Assembly (NCBI GenBank): GCA_964565765.1
Contig: CAZMGF010000003.1
Span: 1 to 64,000 of the forward strand
From: Bog-1181 sp964565765
GTDB lineage: Bacteria; Oederibacteriota; PGYV01; Palsa-1178
Direction of reading: 5' to 3'
Length of the DNA stretch: 64,000 bases
Shown here: in pieces, positions 8,547-16,491 of the stretch
Numbering within the stretch: the first letter of the stretch is position 1
Layout: each line of letters opens with the position of its first letter
Notes under the pieces: generated by a model
Told to the model about the DNA's origin: nothing
Database searches by the model: none
Seen by the model: the letters and a program-made list of their open reading frames with translations, nothing else
Made by a program: the position numbers and the translations under genes

Positions 8547-9206
8547 TTATCCGAGCGCGGCGCGCAGCTGAGCGATTGACGCTTCCGGGTCGGCGGCGCC
8601 GAAAATAGCGCTGCCGGCGACAAAGATATCAACGCCGGCCGCAAAGGCCGCCGGGGCGTTATCTTTGTTTATGCCGCCGTCTATTTCTATAAGGCAGTTG
8701 TATTTATTCCTGTCGATTATCTGCCTGAAATCCCTTACCTTGTCCAGCATAGGAACCATGAACTTCTGGCCGCCGAAACCGGGTTCTACGCTCATAACAA
8801 GTATAAGGTCTACTGAATCCATATACTTGTAAAGCGTTGAGGCTGGGGTTCCGGGCTTGATTGAAACACCCGCCTTTTTTCCGGCTGCGTGTATCATCTT
8901 TATGAGCGAAGCCAGGTCGCTGGACGCTTCCTGGTGGACGGTTATTATGTCGGCGCCGGCCTCAATGAAAAGAGGGGCGTATTTTTCCGGGTGAAGTATC
9001 ATAAGGTGCGTGTCGAAAGGGATGCCTGTGAGGCTCCTTAACGGCCGCATTATTTTCGGGCCGAAGGTGATATTCGGCACAAAATTTCCGTCCATCACGT
9101 CAAAATGAATGTATTCAACTTTTGCCCTGTCAAGAAGGCTTATTGTGGATTTTATCTCGGCAAAATTCGAATCAAGTATCGAAGGCGACAGCATTGGCTT
9201 GCGCAT
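8547..9206 (-). CDS. rpe: Ribulose-phosphate 3-epimerase
   Basis: This enzyme interconverts ribulose 5-phosphate and xylulose 5-phosphate in the pentose phosphate pathway. The 219-residue TIM barrel carries the family signatures LSPSILDSNF, HFDVMDGNFVPNITFG (catalytic Asp and metal ligands), HLMI, EPGFGGQKF and the second catalytic Asp in EIDGGIN. The start ATG shares one base with the stop of the upstream PASTA gene (TGATG), so translation is probably coupled. ffh follows 26 nt later. rpiB, the companion isomerase, is at 60022 in this window. Confidence 0.97.
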   Translation of the reverse strand: MRKPMLSPSILDSNFAEIKSTISLLDRAKVEYIHFDVMDGNFVPNITFGPKIMRPLRSLTGIPFDTHLMILHPEKYAPLFIEAGADIITVHQEASSDLASLIKMIHAAGKKAGVSIKPGTPASTLYKYMDSVDLILVMSVEPGFGGQKFMVPMLDKVRDFRQIIDRNKYNCLIEIDGGINKDNAPAAFAAGVDIFVAGSAIFGAADPEASIAQLRAALG

Positions 9207-10171
9207 CAGTCGGGGAACTCCATTTCTTTTAAAAGCTCGGTGCCGCCGTATATCTGCACCACAGCCTGCCCGCGCACGGCCGCGCTGACACTTACAGGGT
9301 CGTTGGGCTGCGCAACCTCATTATAAACGGTTTCGCTGCCGTTTAAGCTCAGGACATTTATCCTTATAAGCTGCGGTGTTGTCGAAGCGCTTGTGTAGGA
9401 TATATTTATCATCCTCTTTTTAAGGCGGGTGTCATTTTCATTTATTGACGCCCTGAGAGTTATCGCTGATTTTTCGTTGACCAGAAACCCCGCCTGGGGC
9501 GATTGTGAAATTATAACGCCTGAAGCGGCGCTTCCGGACGTTTCAGAGCCGCCGCTTTCCGCAGAGAGGCTCTCTATGTGCAGATCCCTGCTTTTAAGTA
9601 TTGAAAAAACCTCCATGGTGTCCCTGCCGGTAAGACGGGGCATGACGAAATTTTTCACCCTGGGGCCGGAAGAGCGCAGCATGTTTATTTTTATTCCGGC
9701 CGGCACCACCTGCCCGGCGCCGGGGGATTCGGATATGACATTTGTATCCTTTATTGAAGGAGAGGCTATAATGGCGTCAAAGCCTTCGAGAAGCCCCGCG
9801 TTCTTTATCATTACCAGGGCCTCGGCTTTGGGCCTGTCTGTTATGTCCGGTATCTGGACAAGCTTAAAGCCTTTGCTGACCACAACATAAACGGTCCTGC
9901 CTTTTTTTATCTCGGAGCGGGCCTGAATGTCCTGCGCTATTATGGAACCGGCGTCATACAGGGGGCTGTTTATTTCGTCCTCGACTTTAAGGTCGATTTT
10001 CATCCTGAAAGCGAGCTTCTGCGCACGGTCAAGCTTTATTCCGGTAAGGTCGGGCATTGAAATCGTGGAAAGCGCGGAAATAATCCGGGTAATGGTGGCG
10101 GCTGCCGCGAACATAAGGATGAAGCCTATTACAGTAAGCTTTAATATGTAAGAAAACCGGACTTTTTCCAT
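9206..10171 (-). CDS. Membrane-anchored PASTA-domain protein
   Basis: This is a single-pass protein with an N-terminal membrane helix (about residues 10-30) followed by about three PASTA repeats outside the membrane. They are recognised by MPDLTGIKLDRAQKLA, IPDITDRPKAEALVMIKNAG and MPRLTGRDTMEVFSILKS, each ending in a G-x-x-V/I-x-x-Q/S-P element such as IISQSPQAG. About 60 C-terminal residues form a beta-rich region of unknown fold. PASTA domains bind peptidoglycan fragments or crosslinked muropeptides, but here there is no attached kinase or transpeptidase domain. It is the first gene of the operon with rpe and ffh, behind a good promoter. Confidence 0.88.
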   Translation of the reverse strand: MEKVRFSYILKLTVIGFILMFAAAATITRIISALSTISMPDLTGIKLDRAQKLAFRMKIDLKVEDEINSPLYDAGSIIAQDIQARSEIKKGRTVYVVVSKGFKLVQIPDITDRPKAEALVMIKNAGLLEGFDAIIASPSIKDTNVISESPGAGQVVPAGIKINMLRSSGPRVKNFVMPRLTGRDTMEVFSILKSRDLHIESLSAESGGSETSGSAASGVIISQSPQAGFLVNEKSAITLRASINENDTRLKKRMINISYTSASTTPQLIRINVLSLNGSETVYNEVAQPNDPVSVSAAVRGQAVVQIYGGTELLKEMEFPD

Positions 10172-10198
10172 TTACGCGCTCCTTTATATAATATAGAT

Positions 10199-10227
10199 AT
10201 TATAAGTAAATGCCCCTTTTTTGGCAA
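10199..10227 (-). promoter_or_regulatory. Sigma-70-type promoter for PASTA-rpe-ffh
   Basis: On the minus strand TTGCCA (10222-10227) and TATAAT (10199-10204) are separated by 17 nt, about 28 bases before the PASTA start codon. Confidence 0.75.
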
Positions 10228-10251
10228 GACCATATTTTTTTATTAAAACCA

Positions 10252-10279
10252 TTGAAAAACTCCGTAAAAGTAATATAAT
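10252..10279 (+). promoter_or_regulatory. Sigma-70-type promoter for the 121-residue membrane protein
   Basis: TTGAAA and TATAAT are separated by 16 nt, about 50 bases upstream of the ATG at 10331. It is divergent from the PASTA promoter. Confidence 0.65.
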
Positions 10280-10330
10280 AATAACGGAAACACTTGCCCG
10301 TGAAGACGATAGGGAACTATTGGAGGGTTA

Positions 10331-10696
10331 ATGCACAGCGTTGCGCTAAATCCAAATATTGTGATTTATCTTATAATTGCGGTTGTAATTATTGCCCTGA
10401 TTATCTACATTTTAAAGGGAAACAAATACGCCGGACTGCGGCCCGATATCGCCTCCAAAATGGACAGGCTGGACAAGCAGATGCACAAATCCCCGTTCAA
10501 ACCGGGAACCGTAGTAATCCTGTCCGATGGAAAAGTCGGCGTGGTGCGCTCCGTGGAGGCAAAAATGCTAGGAGCCGGATCCGGGCTGCCGAAAATAATA
10601 GCCCAGGTCACGGTTGAAATACCCGGCCCCGGAAAACCAATGATTAAAACGTTCCTGCCAGAAGACCTTAAAATATATGAGGTACCCAAAGGATAG
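10331..10696 (+). CDS. Small membrane-anchored protein of unknown function
   Basis: I do not recognise this 121-residue protein. It has one N-terminal membrane helix (about residues 9-29, rich in Ile/Val) and a soluble domain of about 90 residues. The stretch FKPGTVVILSDGKVGVVRSVEAK looks like a small beta-barrel (SH3- or KOW-like), but this is a pattern impression only. A GGAGGG ribosome site precedes the ATG. It stands alone between two promoters, so it is probably expressed by itself. The conserved-looking Gly/Pro-rich loop (EIPGPGKPM) may mark a binding surface. Confidence 0.75.
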   Translation: MHSVALNPNIVIYLIIAVVIIALIIYILKGNKYAGLRPDIASKMDRLDKQMHKSPFKPGTVVILSDGKVGVVRSVEAKMLGAGSGLPKIIAQVTVEIPGPGKPMIKTFLPEDLKIYEVPKG

Positions 10697-10699
10697 GCT

Positions 10700-10728
10700 T
10701 TGACTTTTTTTTCTTCCTGATGTAATAT
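10700..10728 (+). promoter_or_regulatory. Sigma-70-type promoter for rmuC
   Basis: TTGACT and TAATAT are separated by 17 nt with a TG just before the -10 hexamer, about 30 bases before the GTG start of rmuC. Confidence 0.65.
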
Positions 10729-10756
10729 TTCTTCAATTAAAATAACCGGAGGGTTT

Positions 10757-11830
10757 GTGGCTTTATATATTATATCATTAACCGCAGTCGCCCTGCTGGC
10801 GGCTGTCTTGCTTCTTCAGTTAAAAATATCAGGGCAAAAACCCGCAAACATTCAAAAAGAAGAGATCAAAGAAATATTTTCCGGCGTTGCCATGGATGTA
10901 TTAAAGCAGCAGAAAGAGCTTGGCGGAGCGGAGCTTGACAGAAAAAAAGAGCTCATCAGCGGCGACCTTGCCGCGAACAAACAGCTTATCGATGAATCCT
11001 TAAAAAACCTTAACGAACAGATAAAAAACATCCAGACACAGCTCTCCGCAGGCAACACAACTTCCGCCACAATAGCGGAAAGGCTCAAAAATGCCGTAGA
11101 GGCTTTCTTAAAACTTGAGAAGACCACCACGGGATTAAGGGAGATACTGGGGTCTTCGCAGAAAAGGGGCGAATGGGGGCAGAGGACGGCGCAGGATCTT
11201 TTTAACCTTATGGGGCTGACAGAAACGGTGAATTACTCGACACAGCAGAAAGAGGGTGAGGGCAAGCCGGATTTCACTTTTTTTCTGCCGAATAACAAAC
11301 GCGTTAATATAGACGCAAAATTTCCCCTTGATAATTATGCCAGGTATGTGGAGGCGGCCGGCGACATGGAAAAAGAAAAATATAAGGCGCAGTTTTTAAG
11401 GGATGCAAGGCAGAAGGTAAAGGAACTCTTAAAACGCGGCTACATTAATACGGCGGCCGGCACGGTGGATTATATGATAATGTTCATCCCCAATGAGCAG
11501 GTGTACGGCTTTATAAACGAGTTTGACCGGGCTTTTATCGACGACGCCATGGCGGAGAAAGTAGTCTGCTGCGGGCCATTCGCGCTATACGCGATACTGG
11601 CCACCATAAGAGAGGCCGTGGCGAATTTCAATATGGAGAAGGCCGCCGGTGAAACAAGGGTGTTTCTGGCGGAATTTAAGGAAGAATGGGAACGCTACAG
11701 GTCTGTCTTTGAGGCTGCGGGATCTTCCCTTGACGACGCGCATGAAAAATTTGACGCGTTAAGGACCACAAGGACGCGCAAGCTTGACCACGTACTGGAA
11801 AAAATAGAAGGGCTTAAGGATGAAAAATAA
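10757..11830 (+). CDS. rmuC: DNA recombination protein RmuC
   Basis: RmuC-family proteins are membrane-anchored coiled-coil proteins with a restriction-nuclease-like core. They limit inverted-repeat rearrangements, though the biochemical activity is not settled. This one is 357 residues with an N-terminal membrane helix (about 1-22), a coiled coil (about 30-125) and the RmuC core. Core motifs include LGSSQKRGEWGQ, PDFTFFLPNNKRVNIDAKFP (putative nuclease Asp/Lys), MIMFIPNEQVYGFI and KLDHVLEKI at the end. The start is GTG with CCGGAGGG four bases upstream. It is probably monocistronic or read through into the next gene, 98 nt away. Confidence 0.95.
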   Translation: MALYIISLTAVALLAAVLLLQLKISGQKPANIQKEEIKEIFSGVAMDVLKQQKELGGAELDRKKELISGDLAANKQLIDESLKNLNEQIKNIQTQLSAGNTTSATIAERLKNAVEAFLKLEKTTTGLREILGSSQKRGEWGQRTAQDLFNLMGLTETVNYSTQQKEGEGKPDFTFFLPNNKRVNIDAKFPLDNYARYVEAAGDMEKEKYKAQFLRDARQKVKELLKRGYINTAAGTVDYMIMFIPNEQVYGFINEFDRAFIDDAMAEKVVCCGPFALYAILATIREAVANFNMEKAAGETRVFLAEFKEEWERYRSVFEAAGSSLDDAHEKFDALRTTRTRKLDHVLEKIEGLKDEK

Positions 11831-11928
11831 AAGGTAAAAAAAACAAAAGAGCCGGTTGCCTTTGGAGGGATTATCTGGTATATATTACTTTGAAAGAATC
11901 AGTAAGTTTAAAATAACAAGGAGAACCC

Positions 11929-12636
11929 ATGGCCAGCAAACTTGATCTGCTCAAAGACAAATGGGAGAACTGGACCGATTATTATCCCGGCATAGACAAT
12001 CTTGCCGCGGGAAAATTTTTAATGAGGCTCAAGGACTGCAGGGGTGAGGAATGCACCGAAACTACCCTGGTTTTTGACACACCGCAGGACGCCTCGGCTT
12101 TTTTAAGGTTCAGGCACGTTCCGGCCATACTTGACAATGAGACGTCCCTGGGGACAAAGGATGAGAAATATCCGGAAGCTGAAACTTATCTTCCAAAAAT
12201 AGACCCCAAAAGGTCCAAAAAGATTAAGGGATTGCTTGGCAGCCTGGATGATATTATAAAATCATCAAAAGTTTCCGAAACATCCCTTGAGGACCTGCGT
12301 ATTGATTTTAATTCGGTTTTTGCATCCGGAAAGGATGACAACGCGGTAAAAGCCTGGGGAGGCCTGAAGGATTATTTGAGATCCGAATGTTTTGAAGATG
12401 CTTTTGAAAAACTTGAGGAACTCGTGGACGACTCGGTTTCTGAAAAACGCAAGCGCCGCGGAAATGAGGACGAAGACGAGTACGGCGAAGAAATGTACAT
12501 TGATGATGATGAAGAAAGTGAAGATGAAACGCATAAGGAACTGCGGGCCCTGCTTTCAAAGGATAAATTTGAAGAAAACAACGACGAACACGTGCTTCTT
12601 GCGGCGAATTTTCTTGAGGAACAGGAAATTGTTTAA
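11929..12636 (+). CDS. Acidic protein of unknown function
   Basis: This 235-residue soluble protein is not recognised. The first 165 residues look globular and mostly helical, with an N-terminal LKDKWENWTDYYPGID segment. A strongly acidic stretch at about residues 175-205 (runs of Asp and Glu) follows a short basic patch (EKRKRRG). There are no membrane helices or signal peptide, so it should be cytoplasmic. The ribosome site is AAGGAG before the ATG. It sits 24 nt upstream of a zinc-ribbon protein related to the topoisomerase I tail; the pair may act on nucleic acids, but that is only inferred from position. Confidence 0.75.
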   Translation: MASKLDLLKDKWENWTDYYPGIDNLAAGKFLMRLKDCRGEECTETTLVFDTPQDASAFLRFRHVPAILDNETSLGTKDEKYPEAETYLPKIDPKRSKKIKGLLGSLDDIIKSSKVSETSLEDLRIDFNSVFASGKDDNAVKAWGGLKDYLRSECFEDAFEKLEELVDDSVSEKRKRRGNEDEDEYGEEMYIDDDEESEDETHKELRALLSKDKFEENNDEHVLLAANFLEEQEIV

Positions 12637-12660
12637 AAAATAGATTGACGGGAGAATGAA

Positions 12661-13116
12661 ATGGCTGAGACACCGAAATGCCCGGCCTGCGGGTCGGATA
12701 TGGTATTAAGGGAAGGATATAAGGGTAAGTTTTACGGATGCTCGAAGTTTCCGGCATGCAAGGGAACCGCAAATTACGAGGGTGAGCAGGAAAAATGCCC
12801 GGCCTGCGGCTCGCAGATGCTTTTAAAGAACGGCAAGAACGGCAGGTTTTATTCCTGCTCAAAATACCCGGAATGCAAGCAGACGAAGAATTATAAGGAA
12901 ACATGCCCGAAATGCGGCTCTGACATGAAGGTAAAGAGCGGCCCGAACGGCGATTTTTTAAGCTGCGTTAAATATCCGGACTGCAAGGGAACAAGGAACA
13001 TCGGGCCCAGAAAACAGGCGCAGGGAGCCCCCGGTGAAAAGGCGGCGCCTGCGGCGGCGCCGGAAGATACCACAGATTATTCCGGCAAAGACAACGGCGA
13101 GGATAATCCTTTTTAA
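12661..13116 (+). CDS. Protein of three topoisomerase-type C4 zinc ribbons
   Basis: This 151-residue protein is built from three tandem four-cysteine zinc ribbons of the type found at the C-terminus of bacterial topoisomerase I. Each follows CPxCGSxM, about ten residues, then YGCSKFPxCKGT or a close variant (repeats at about residues 7-37, 43-73 and 80-112). All twelve cysteines are present. A disordered Ala/Pro-rich tail follows. There is no topoisomerase catalytic domain, so this is a stand-alone nucleic-acid-binding module, presumably for single-stranded DNA. It is closely linked to the acidic protein upstream and is followed by a terminator. Confidence 0.88.
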   Translation: MAETPKCPACGSDMVLREGYKGKFYGCSKFPACKGTANYEGEQEKCPACGSQMLLKNGKNGRFYSCSKYPECKQTKNYKETCPKCGSDMKVKSGPNGDFLSCVKYPDCKGTRNIGPRKQAQGAPGEKAAPAAAPEDTTDYSGKDNGEDNPF

Positions 13117-13141
13117 GACTTTTGCTTTTTAATAAAATATC

Positions 13142-13175
13142 AAAAGGCCGCGGGGGTTAAAGCCCGCGGCCTTTG
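13142..13175 (+). terminator. Terminator after the zinc-ribbon gene
   Basis: A 12-bp GC-rich stem (13142-13153 with 13162-13173) ends in CTTT and lies 26 bases after the stop. The T-run is short. Confidence 0.7.
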
Positions 13176-13227
13176 CTATAAAGGGCAGTATATAAAGCCG
13201 CCATTAATGGATATAATGAACCAATTG

Positions 13228-13236
13228 TGGTATAAT
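13228..13236 (+). promoter_or_regulatory. Extended -10 promoter element for the FHA-cyclase gene
   Basis: TGGTATAAT is an extended -10 hexamer about 40 bases upstream of the ATG at 13278. The -35 match is weak. Confidence 0.5.
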
Positions 13237-13277
13237 ATAACAAATGAAAGCTTAAGCAACAGGAGACCAAAACTTAG

Positions 13278-14426
13278 ATGAAGCTAAATTTCAGCTGCGG
13301 TGTATGCGGAAAACAGGAAATGCTGGAACTAAAAGACAAGAACAAAACATATATAATAGGCCGCGATATGGAGGGCCTTGACATTAAATTCTGCCCTGAT
13401 GAAAAAAACACCCTGAGCCGTATTCAGGCACATATTAAATGGGACAAAAACGCCTGGAGGATATTTGACGGATGGACCCCGGAGAGTGTCTCCAAACTGG
13501 GCGCGGGCCTTCAGAAACCGTCTTCTTTTGCCGGAACTTTCATAAAAAGAGCCAGCGAATTCAGGCTGATTCCTTACGGCTCGGGCGAGGAGCTCCGCGA
13601 GGGGGATTCCATTTTTTTTGTGGCCACCGGCAAGGCAGACAGGATGGCCATCGCGAAATGGATAAACCAGGCAGGCACGGACGCGCAGGCGGCTTTTTAT
13701 AAGTTCAACAGTTTTGTTTTTCCGGAGGACAGGGAATATTTTGAGGGATTTAAATATAAATTCAGGGTATTATCCGCCGCCGAGGACGCGGCCAGGATAC
13801 AGGCCAACAATATATTCATGCCGGCAAATTTTTCAAAAGAGCTTGAATCCGGCAAGGAACAGTTTAACTCATGCTGCGGCCTTGACATGCGCGGCTCCAC
13901 AGTAACGGACCTTGACACTCTGCGCGACCACTGGATACCCCAGTTTAACTCCATTTTAAGCCAGCTTCTGGTCAATTATAAGGACTACCTTCTTATACTT
14001 ATGGGTGACGGCGCGTATGTGTGCTTTCTGGGAAACAGGAACGAAGAGGATATTAATTTCACTTTCGCCTCAAAATTTATGGACAGGCTGACCATGGTAA
14101 ACGCGGAAAACAGGCGGCAGAAGGTGGCAGAGTGGAAGATAAGGCTGGCTGTCAATAACGGAAAGGACCTGCTCGCGGAGGTTGACATCGCCGGGCAGAA
14201 GTCCCTCAATGTCTACGGCAACACAATTACAACCACTGCAAGGCTCATGTCTTTTGTGAAGTCGGAGCCTGATGAGATAATAGTCGGGATACCTTTTCAT
14301 CAGGAATTTAACAACAAGAAACTTTATAAAAGCAATTATCAGCAGACATCGGGACAGACGGTGGACAAGAACGGATTTACACATCACTATTATCTCTACA
14401 AAAAAGCGGCTTTCCCAAAAGGCTGA
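13278..14426 (+). CDS. FHA domain fused to class III nucleotide-cyclase-like domain
   Basis: This 382-residue cytoplasmic protein joins an N-terminal FHA phosphothreonine-binding domain to a class III adenylate/guanylate cyclase homology domain. The FHA domain spans about residues 24-110, with IGRD and SRIQAHIKWD in place of the usual SRxHxxI. The cyclase domain (about 195-360) keeps two acidic metal-site motifs, GLDMRGST near 200 and MGDGAYVCF near 241. In the catalytic motif near 310 the sequence is YGNTITTTARL. The Arg is kept, but the usual Asn (as in YGDTVNTAARL) is Thr. Activity is therefore uncertain. It may be a cyclase with altered chemistry or a binding-only relative. No kinase gene is adjacent. 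Confidence 0.82.
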   Translation: MKLNFSCGVCGKQEMLELKDKNKTYIIGRDMEGLDIKFCPDEKNTLSRIQAHIKWDKNAWRIFDGWTPESVSKLGAGLQKPSSFAGTFIKRASEFRLIPYGSGEELREGDSIFFVATGKADRMAIAKWINQAGTDAQAAFYKFNSFVFPEDREYFEGFKYKFRVLSAAEDAARIQANNIFMPANFSKELESGKEQFNSCCGLDMRGSTVTDLDTLRDHWIPQFNSILSQLLVNYKDYLLILMGDGAYVCFLGNRNEEDINFTFASKFMDRLTMVNAENRRQKVAEWKIRLAVNNGKDLLAEVDIAGQKSLNVYGNTITTTARLMSFVKSEPDEIIVGIPFHQEFNNKKLYKSNYQQTSGQTVDKNGFTHHYYLYKKAAFPKG

Positions 14427-14451
14427 AAAGCAAAAAGCATAAGAAAAAACA

Positions 14452-15162
14452 TCAATTCCCCTTATTTACGGTTATTCCTTTTATCTGCGGTATTATTTCA
14501 TTGTCTGCCGACATATTGATCCCTATTTCCTCGCCGGTGTTTGTGCCTATATATTTGGCCGCGCCTGCCAGCATATAGGGGAATACCTTCCTCAACTCGC
14601 GCGAGGCGCCCTGGGATGATATGGACGTTTTGAAGAGCTGCTTCATCTGGCTGCCCTGAACCGCGCTCTTTGCGTCGTAAGCGTCAATTATAATATATTT
14701 CGGGTATGTTGTATAAGTGTCGGTTTGTGTGGTGAAGCCGGTTATGCCGTACTGCGGCGTTTCATAGGTATTGCTGATGGTCGAAAATCCGGCGGAGGTC
14801 CTTGTGGCATTTGTGTATGTAAATGACTCCACGCCGGTCTGGCCGTATACGGGAACGTTATATGAAGAGACATGCTGCACAGCGTCGCCCATACCATAGG
14901 AGAGATAAATTTCAATATCAGGAGAAGAGCCTTCAGCCGCCGGCGTATAACCTATTATTGTGAGGGCGCGTGTAAGATAAAGGGCGTATTCCCTGAACTG
15001 CAGGTCATTGGGGTCGGTATTCTGGTTGCCCGGGTAAATAGCGAATGTGGAACCAAGGGCAGCCGCACCCGCGTTTATGGAATCAACCTTGACATGGAAT
15101 ACTCTGGCGCAGCCCGCTGAAAGCACCGCGAGTAAAAATATTATTATTATAAATTTCTTCAC
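14452..15162 (-). CDS. DUF4136-like lipoprotein
   Basis: This 236-residue lipoprotein has a type II signal peptide ending in the lipobox LSAGC. The mature part resembles the DUF4136 family: a region such as ALYLTRALTIIGYTPA and SPDIEIYLSYGMGD, then a Tyr/Thr/Ser-rich middle, then YIIIDAYDAKSA. It is probably attached to the outer membrane or periplasmic face; the molecular role of the family is unknown. I chose the GTG at 15162, which has AGGGAGGT seven bases upstream and places the signal peptide at the terminus. An ATG 24 codons earlier would bury it. The gene is convergent with the FHA-cyclase gene. Confidence 0.8.
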   Translation of the reverse strand: MKKFIIIIFLLAVLSAGCARVFHVKVDSINAGAAALGSTFAIYPGNQNTDPNDLQFREYALYLTRALTIIGYTPAAEGSSPDIEIYLSYGMGDAVQHVSSYNVPVYGQTGVESFTYTNATRTSAGFSTISNTYETPQYGITGFTTQTDTYTTYPKYIIIDAYDAKSAVQGSQMKQLFKTSISSQGASRELRKVFPYMLAGAAKYIGTNTGEEIGINMSADNEIIPQIKGITVNKGN

Positions 15163-15195
15163 GAAGAACCTCCCTTTAATATAATCCGATAAGAT

Positions 15196-15224
15196 AATAT
15201 AGCATAAATTATTAAAAAATTCAA
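15196..15224 (-). promoter_or_regulatory. Sigma-70-type promoter for the DUF4136 lipoprotein
   Basis: On the minus strand TTGAAT (15219-15224) and TATATT (15196-15201) are separated by 17 nt, ending about 33 bases before the GTG start. Confidence 0.7.
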
Positions 15225-15246
15225 TTGGAGCCAAAAAGGTGTTATA

Positions 15247-15255
15247 TGTTATAAT
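15247..15255 (+). promoter_or_regulatory. Extended -10 promoter element for the 153-residue membrane protein
   Basis: TG-T-TATAAT lies about 30 bases upstream of the ATG at 15286; the -35 region is weak. Confidence 0.5.
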
Positions 15256-15285
15256 ATACCGGATAAAATCAAGGAGGCCTGATAA

Positions 15286-15747
15286 ATGAAAAACAGGATA
15301 ACAAATTATCTGATAGCGTCGTTATTGCTTATATCCCTGGGAGGGTTAGGGCTTCATTTTCTTGTACACAACCCTGCAAAGCATCAGTTCGGTTATATCC
15401 CTTTCATTGCCGGGCTCATCAGCGTTATAGCGGTGCCGATAATGTTCAAGTTTAAAAAAACGGTTCATCTGGCCTACATTTTAAACGGGTTTATGGCAAT
15501 ACTGGGGGTGATCACAATGATGCATTTTTCGATTGCCGAAAAGAGGCCTCTTGTCCCCGACATCATCATTGTCATAGGGAAATTTTATCTCGGTTATGCG
15601 ATATTCTGCTTTGAAACATTTAATCTGGAGAGCGACCCGCACCCAACCGGGCTGAATGTTATAAAGTATCCCAACCTTGGATTCTGGTACGTGCACCTTG
15701 TCCTGTTATCAGCCGTATATTTCCTTGGAAATTATTTCTGGAGGTAG
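15286..15747 (+). CDS. Small polytopic membrane protein of unknown function
   Basis: A 153-residue integral membrane protein with about five hydrophobic segments (roughly residues 8-27, 37-54, 60-80, 90-110 and 132-150). No family is recognised. An AAGGAGG ribosome site precedes the ATG. A 31-residue membrane peptide gene follows after only 5 nt, with the GGAGG of that gene inside this one's end. The two are probably translated together and may form a complex. Nothing in the neighbourhood indicates a substrate. Confidence 0.8.
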   Translation: MKNRITNYLIASLLLISLGGLGLHFLVHNPAKHQFGYIPFIAGLISVIAVPIMFKFKKTVHLAYILNGFMAILGVITMMHFSIAEKRPLVPDIIIVIGKFYLGYAIFCFETFNLESDPHPTGLNVIKYPNLGFWYVHLVLLSAVYFLGNYFWR

Positions 15748-15752
15748 AAAAA

Positions 15753-15848
15753 ATGAATGAATTCAAATTTTTAAAACCACTCTGGTGGGTGCTTCATATA
15801 ATCGCGCTCCCGTTCATGTTCTGGCTGGGCCATTTTGTGAGGTTTTAG
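15753..15848 (+). CDS. 31-residue single-helix membrane peptide
   Basis: A very small gene that starts ATG at 15753 with GGAGG ten bases upstream and ends TAG at 15848. The product has a polar start (MNEFKFLKPL), then a hydrophobic helix with Trp residues (WWVLHIIALPFMFWLGHFV) and a basic end. The strong ribosome site, the 5-nt spacing from the preceding membrane protein gene and the helical hydrophobic product support it as real. Function is unknown; it could be a small subunit or regulator of the upstream protein. Confidence 0.6.
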   Translation: MNEFKFLKPLWWVLHIIALPFMFWLGHFVRF

Positions 15849-15932
15849 GCAGGAGCCGGCTGTTAAAGAATTATCTTGATTATGCCGCAATAAATGTATT
15901 AAACTGTATCCATATTCGAGTTTAAATGCGGG

Positions 15933-16466
15933 GTGGCTATGAAAAAAGAGGCTTTAACTGCCTTCAACGGTCTCAAGCTCACGGGAGAAGCTGCATTAAG
16001 GATAAAAAAAACTTCCCCGGAACTCTTAAAAAAATCATCAATGTCAAACCTGCCCCCGGCTATATTTGAATCCATAAAAAAACACAATCCGAAGATGGCG
16101 GATGAGACAAGGGCCTTTCTCTTGTATTTTACCGGCAATATGGTGGAATATTTTTCCGGTGAATATGCCGGGCCCGACGCCGACCGGAAAGAAGCCGTAA
16201 ATTGCGCCTATGAAGGCTTAAAGGCGCTGGACGCGGCCTGTGAATATCTGCTGGCCAACAGGGGGGAACTTTTCACCCAGGAGCAGGCCATCATGATTCC
16301 CGCCGCAATAACGGGTTTTATAGATGAAACAAAATATAAAATATCACAGGGGGCCAGGCAGTTTCTTGAACAGTTCCTGGGATTTATTTCTTTTAATCTT
16401 GAAAAAGGTTTTATACAGTACGACCCGGGGAAAAAGAATTCGCCGAGGCAGATGGAGCTTTTTTAA
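15933..16466 (+). CDS. Helical cytoplasmic protein of unknown function
   Basis: This 177-residue protein is predicted to be almost all helical and has no signal peptide or membrane segment. Not recognised. It shows charged amphipathic helices such as DETRAFLLYFTGNMVEYF and KEAVNCAYEGLKALDAACEY. The start could be the ATG at 15933 or the in-frame ATG at 15939; GGGGTGG just upstream fits either. It lies 25 nt before the PC4/YdbC-like gene and may be cotranscribed with it. Confidence 0.72.
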   Translation: MAMKKEALTAFNGLKLTGEAALRIKKTSPELLKKSSMSNLPPAIFESIKKHNPKMADETRAFLLYFTGNMVEYFSGEYAGPDADRKEAVNCAYEGLKALDAACEYLLANRGELFTQEQAIMIPAAITGFIDETKYKISQGARQFLEQFLGFISFNLEKGFIQYDPGKKNSPRQMELF

Positions 16467-16491
16467 AAAAATGTTATTTTAGGAGGAAGAA

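Noticed and set aside
12308..12904. 198-codon minus-strand frame opposite the acidic and zinc-ribbon genes
   Set aside because: It is antisense to two well-supported genes, with Pro/Ser/Arg-rich composition typical of a shadow frame.
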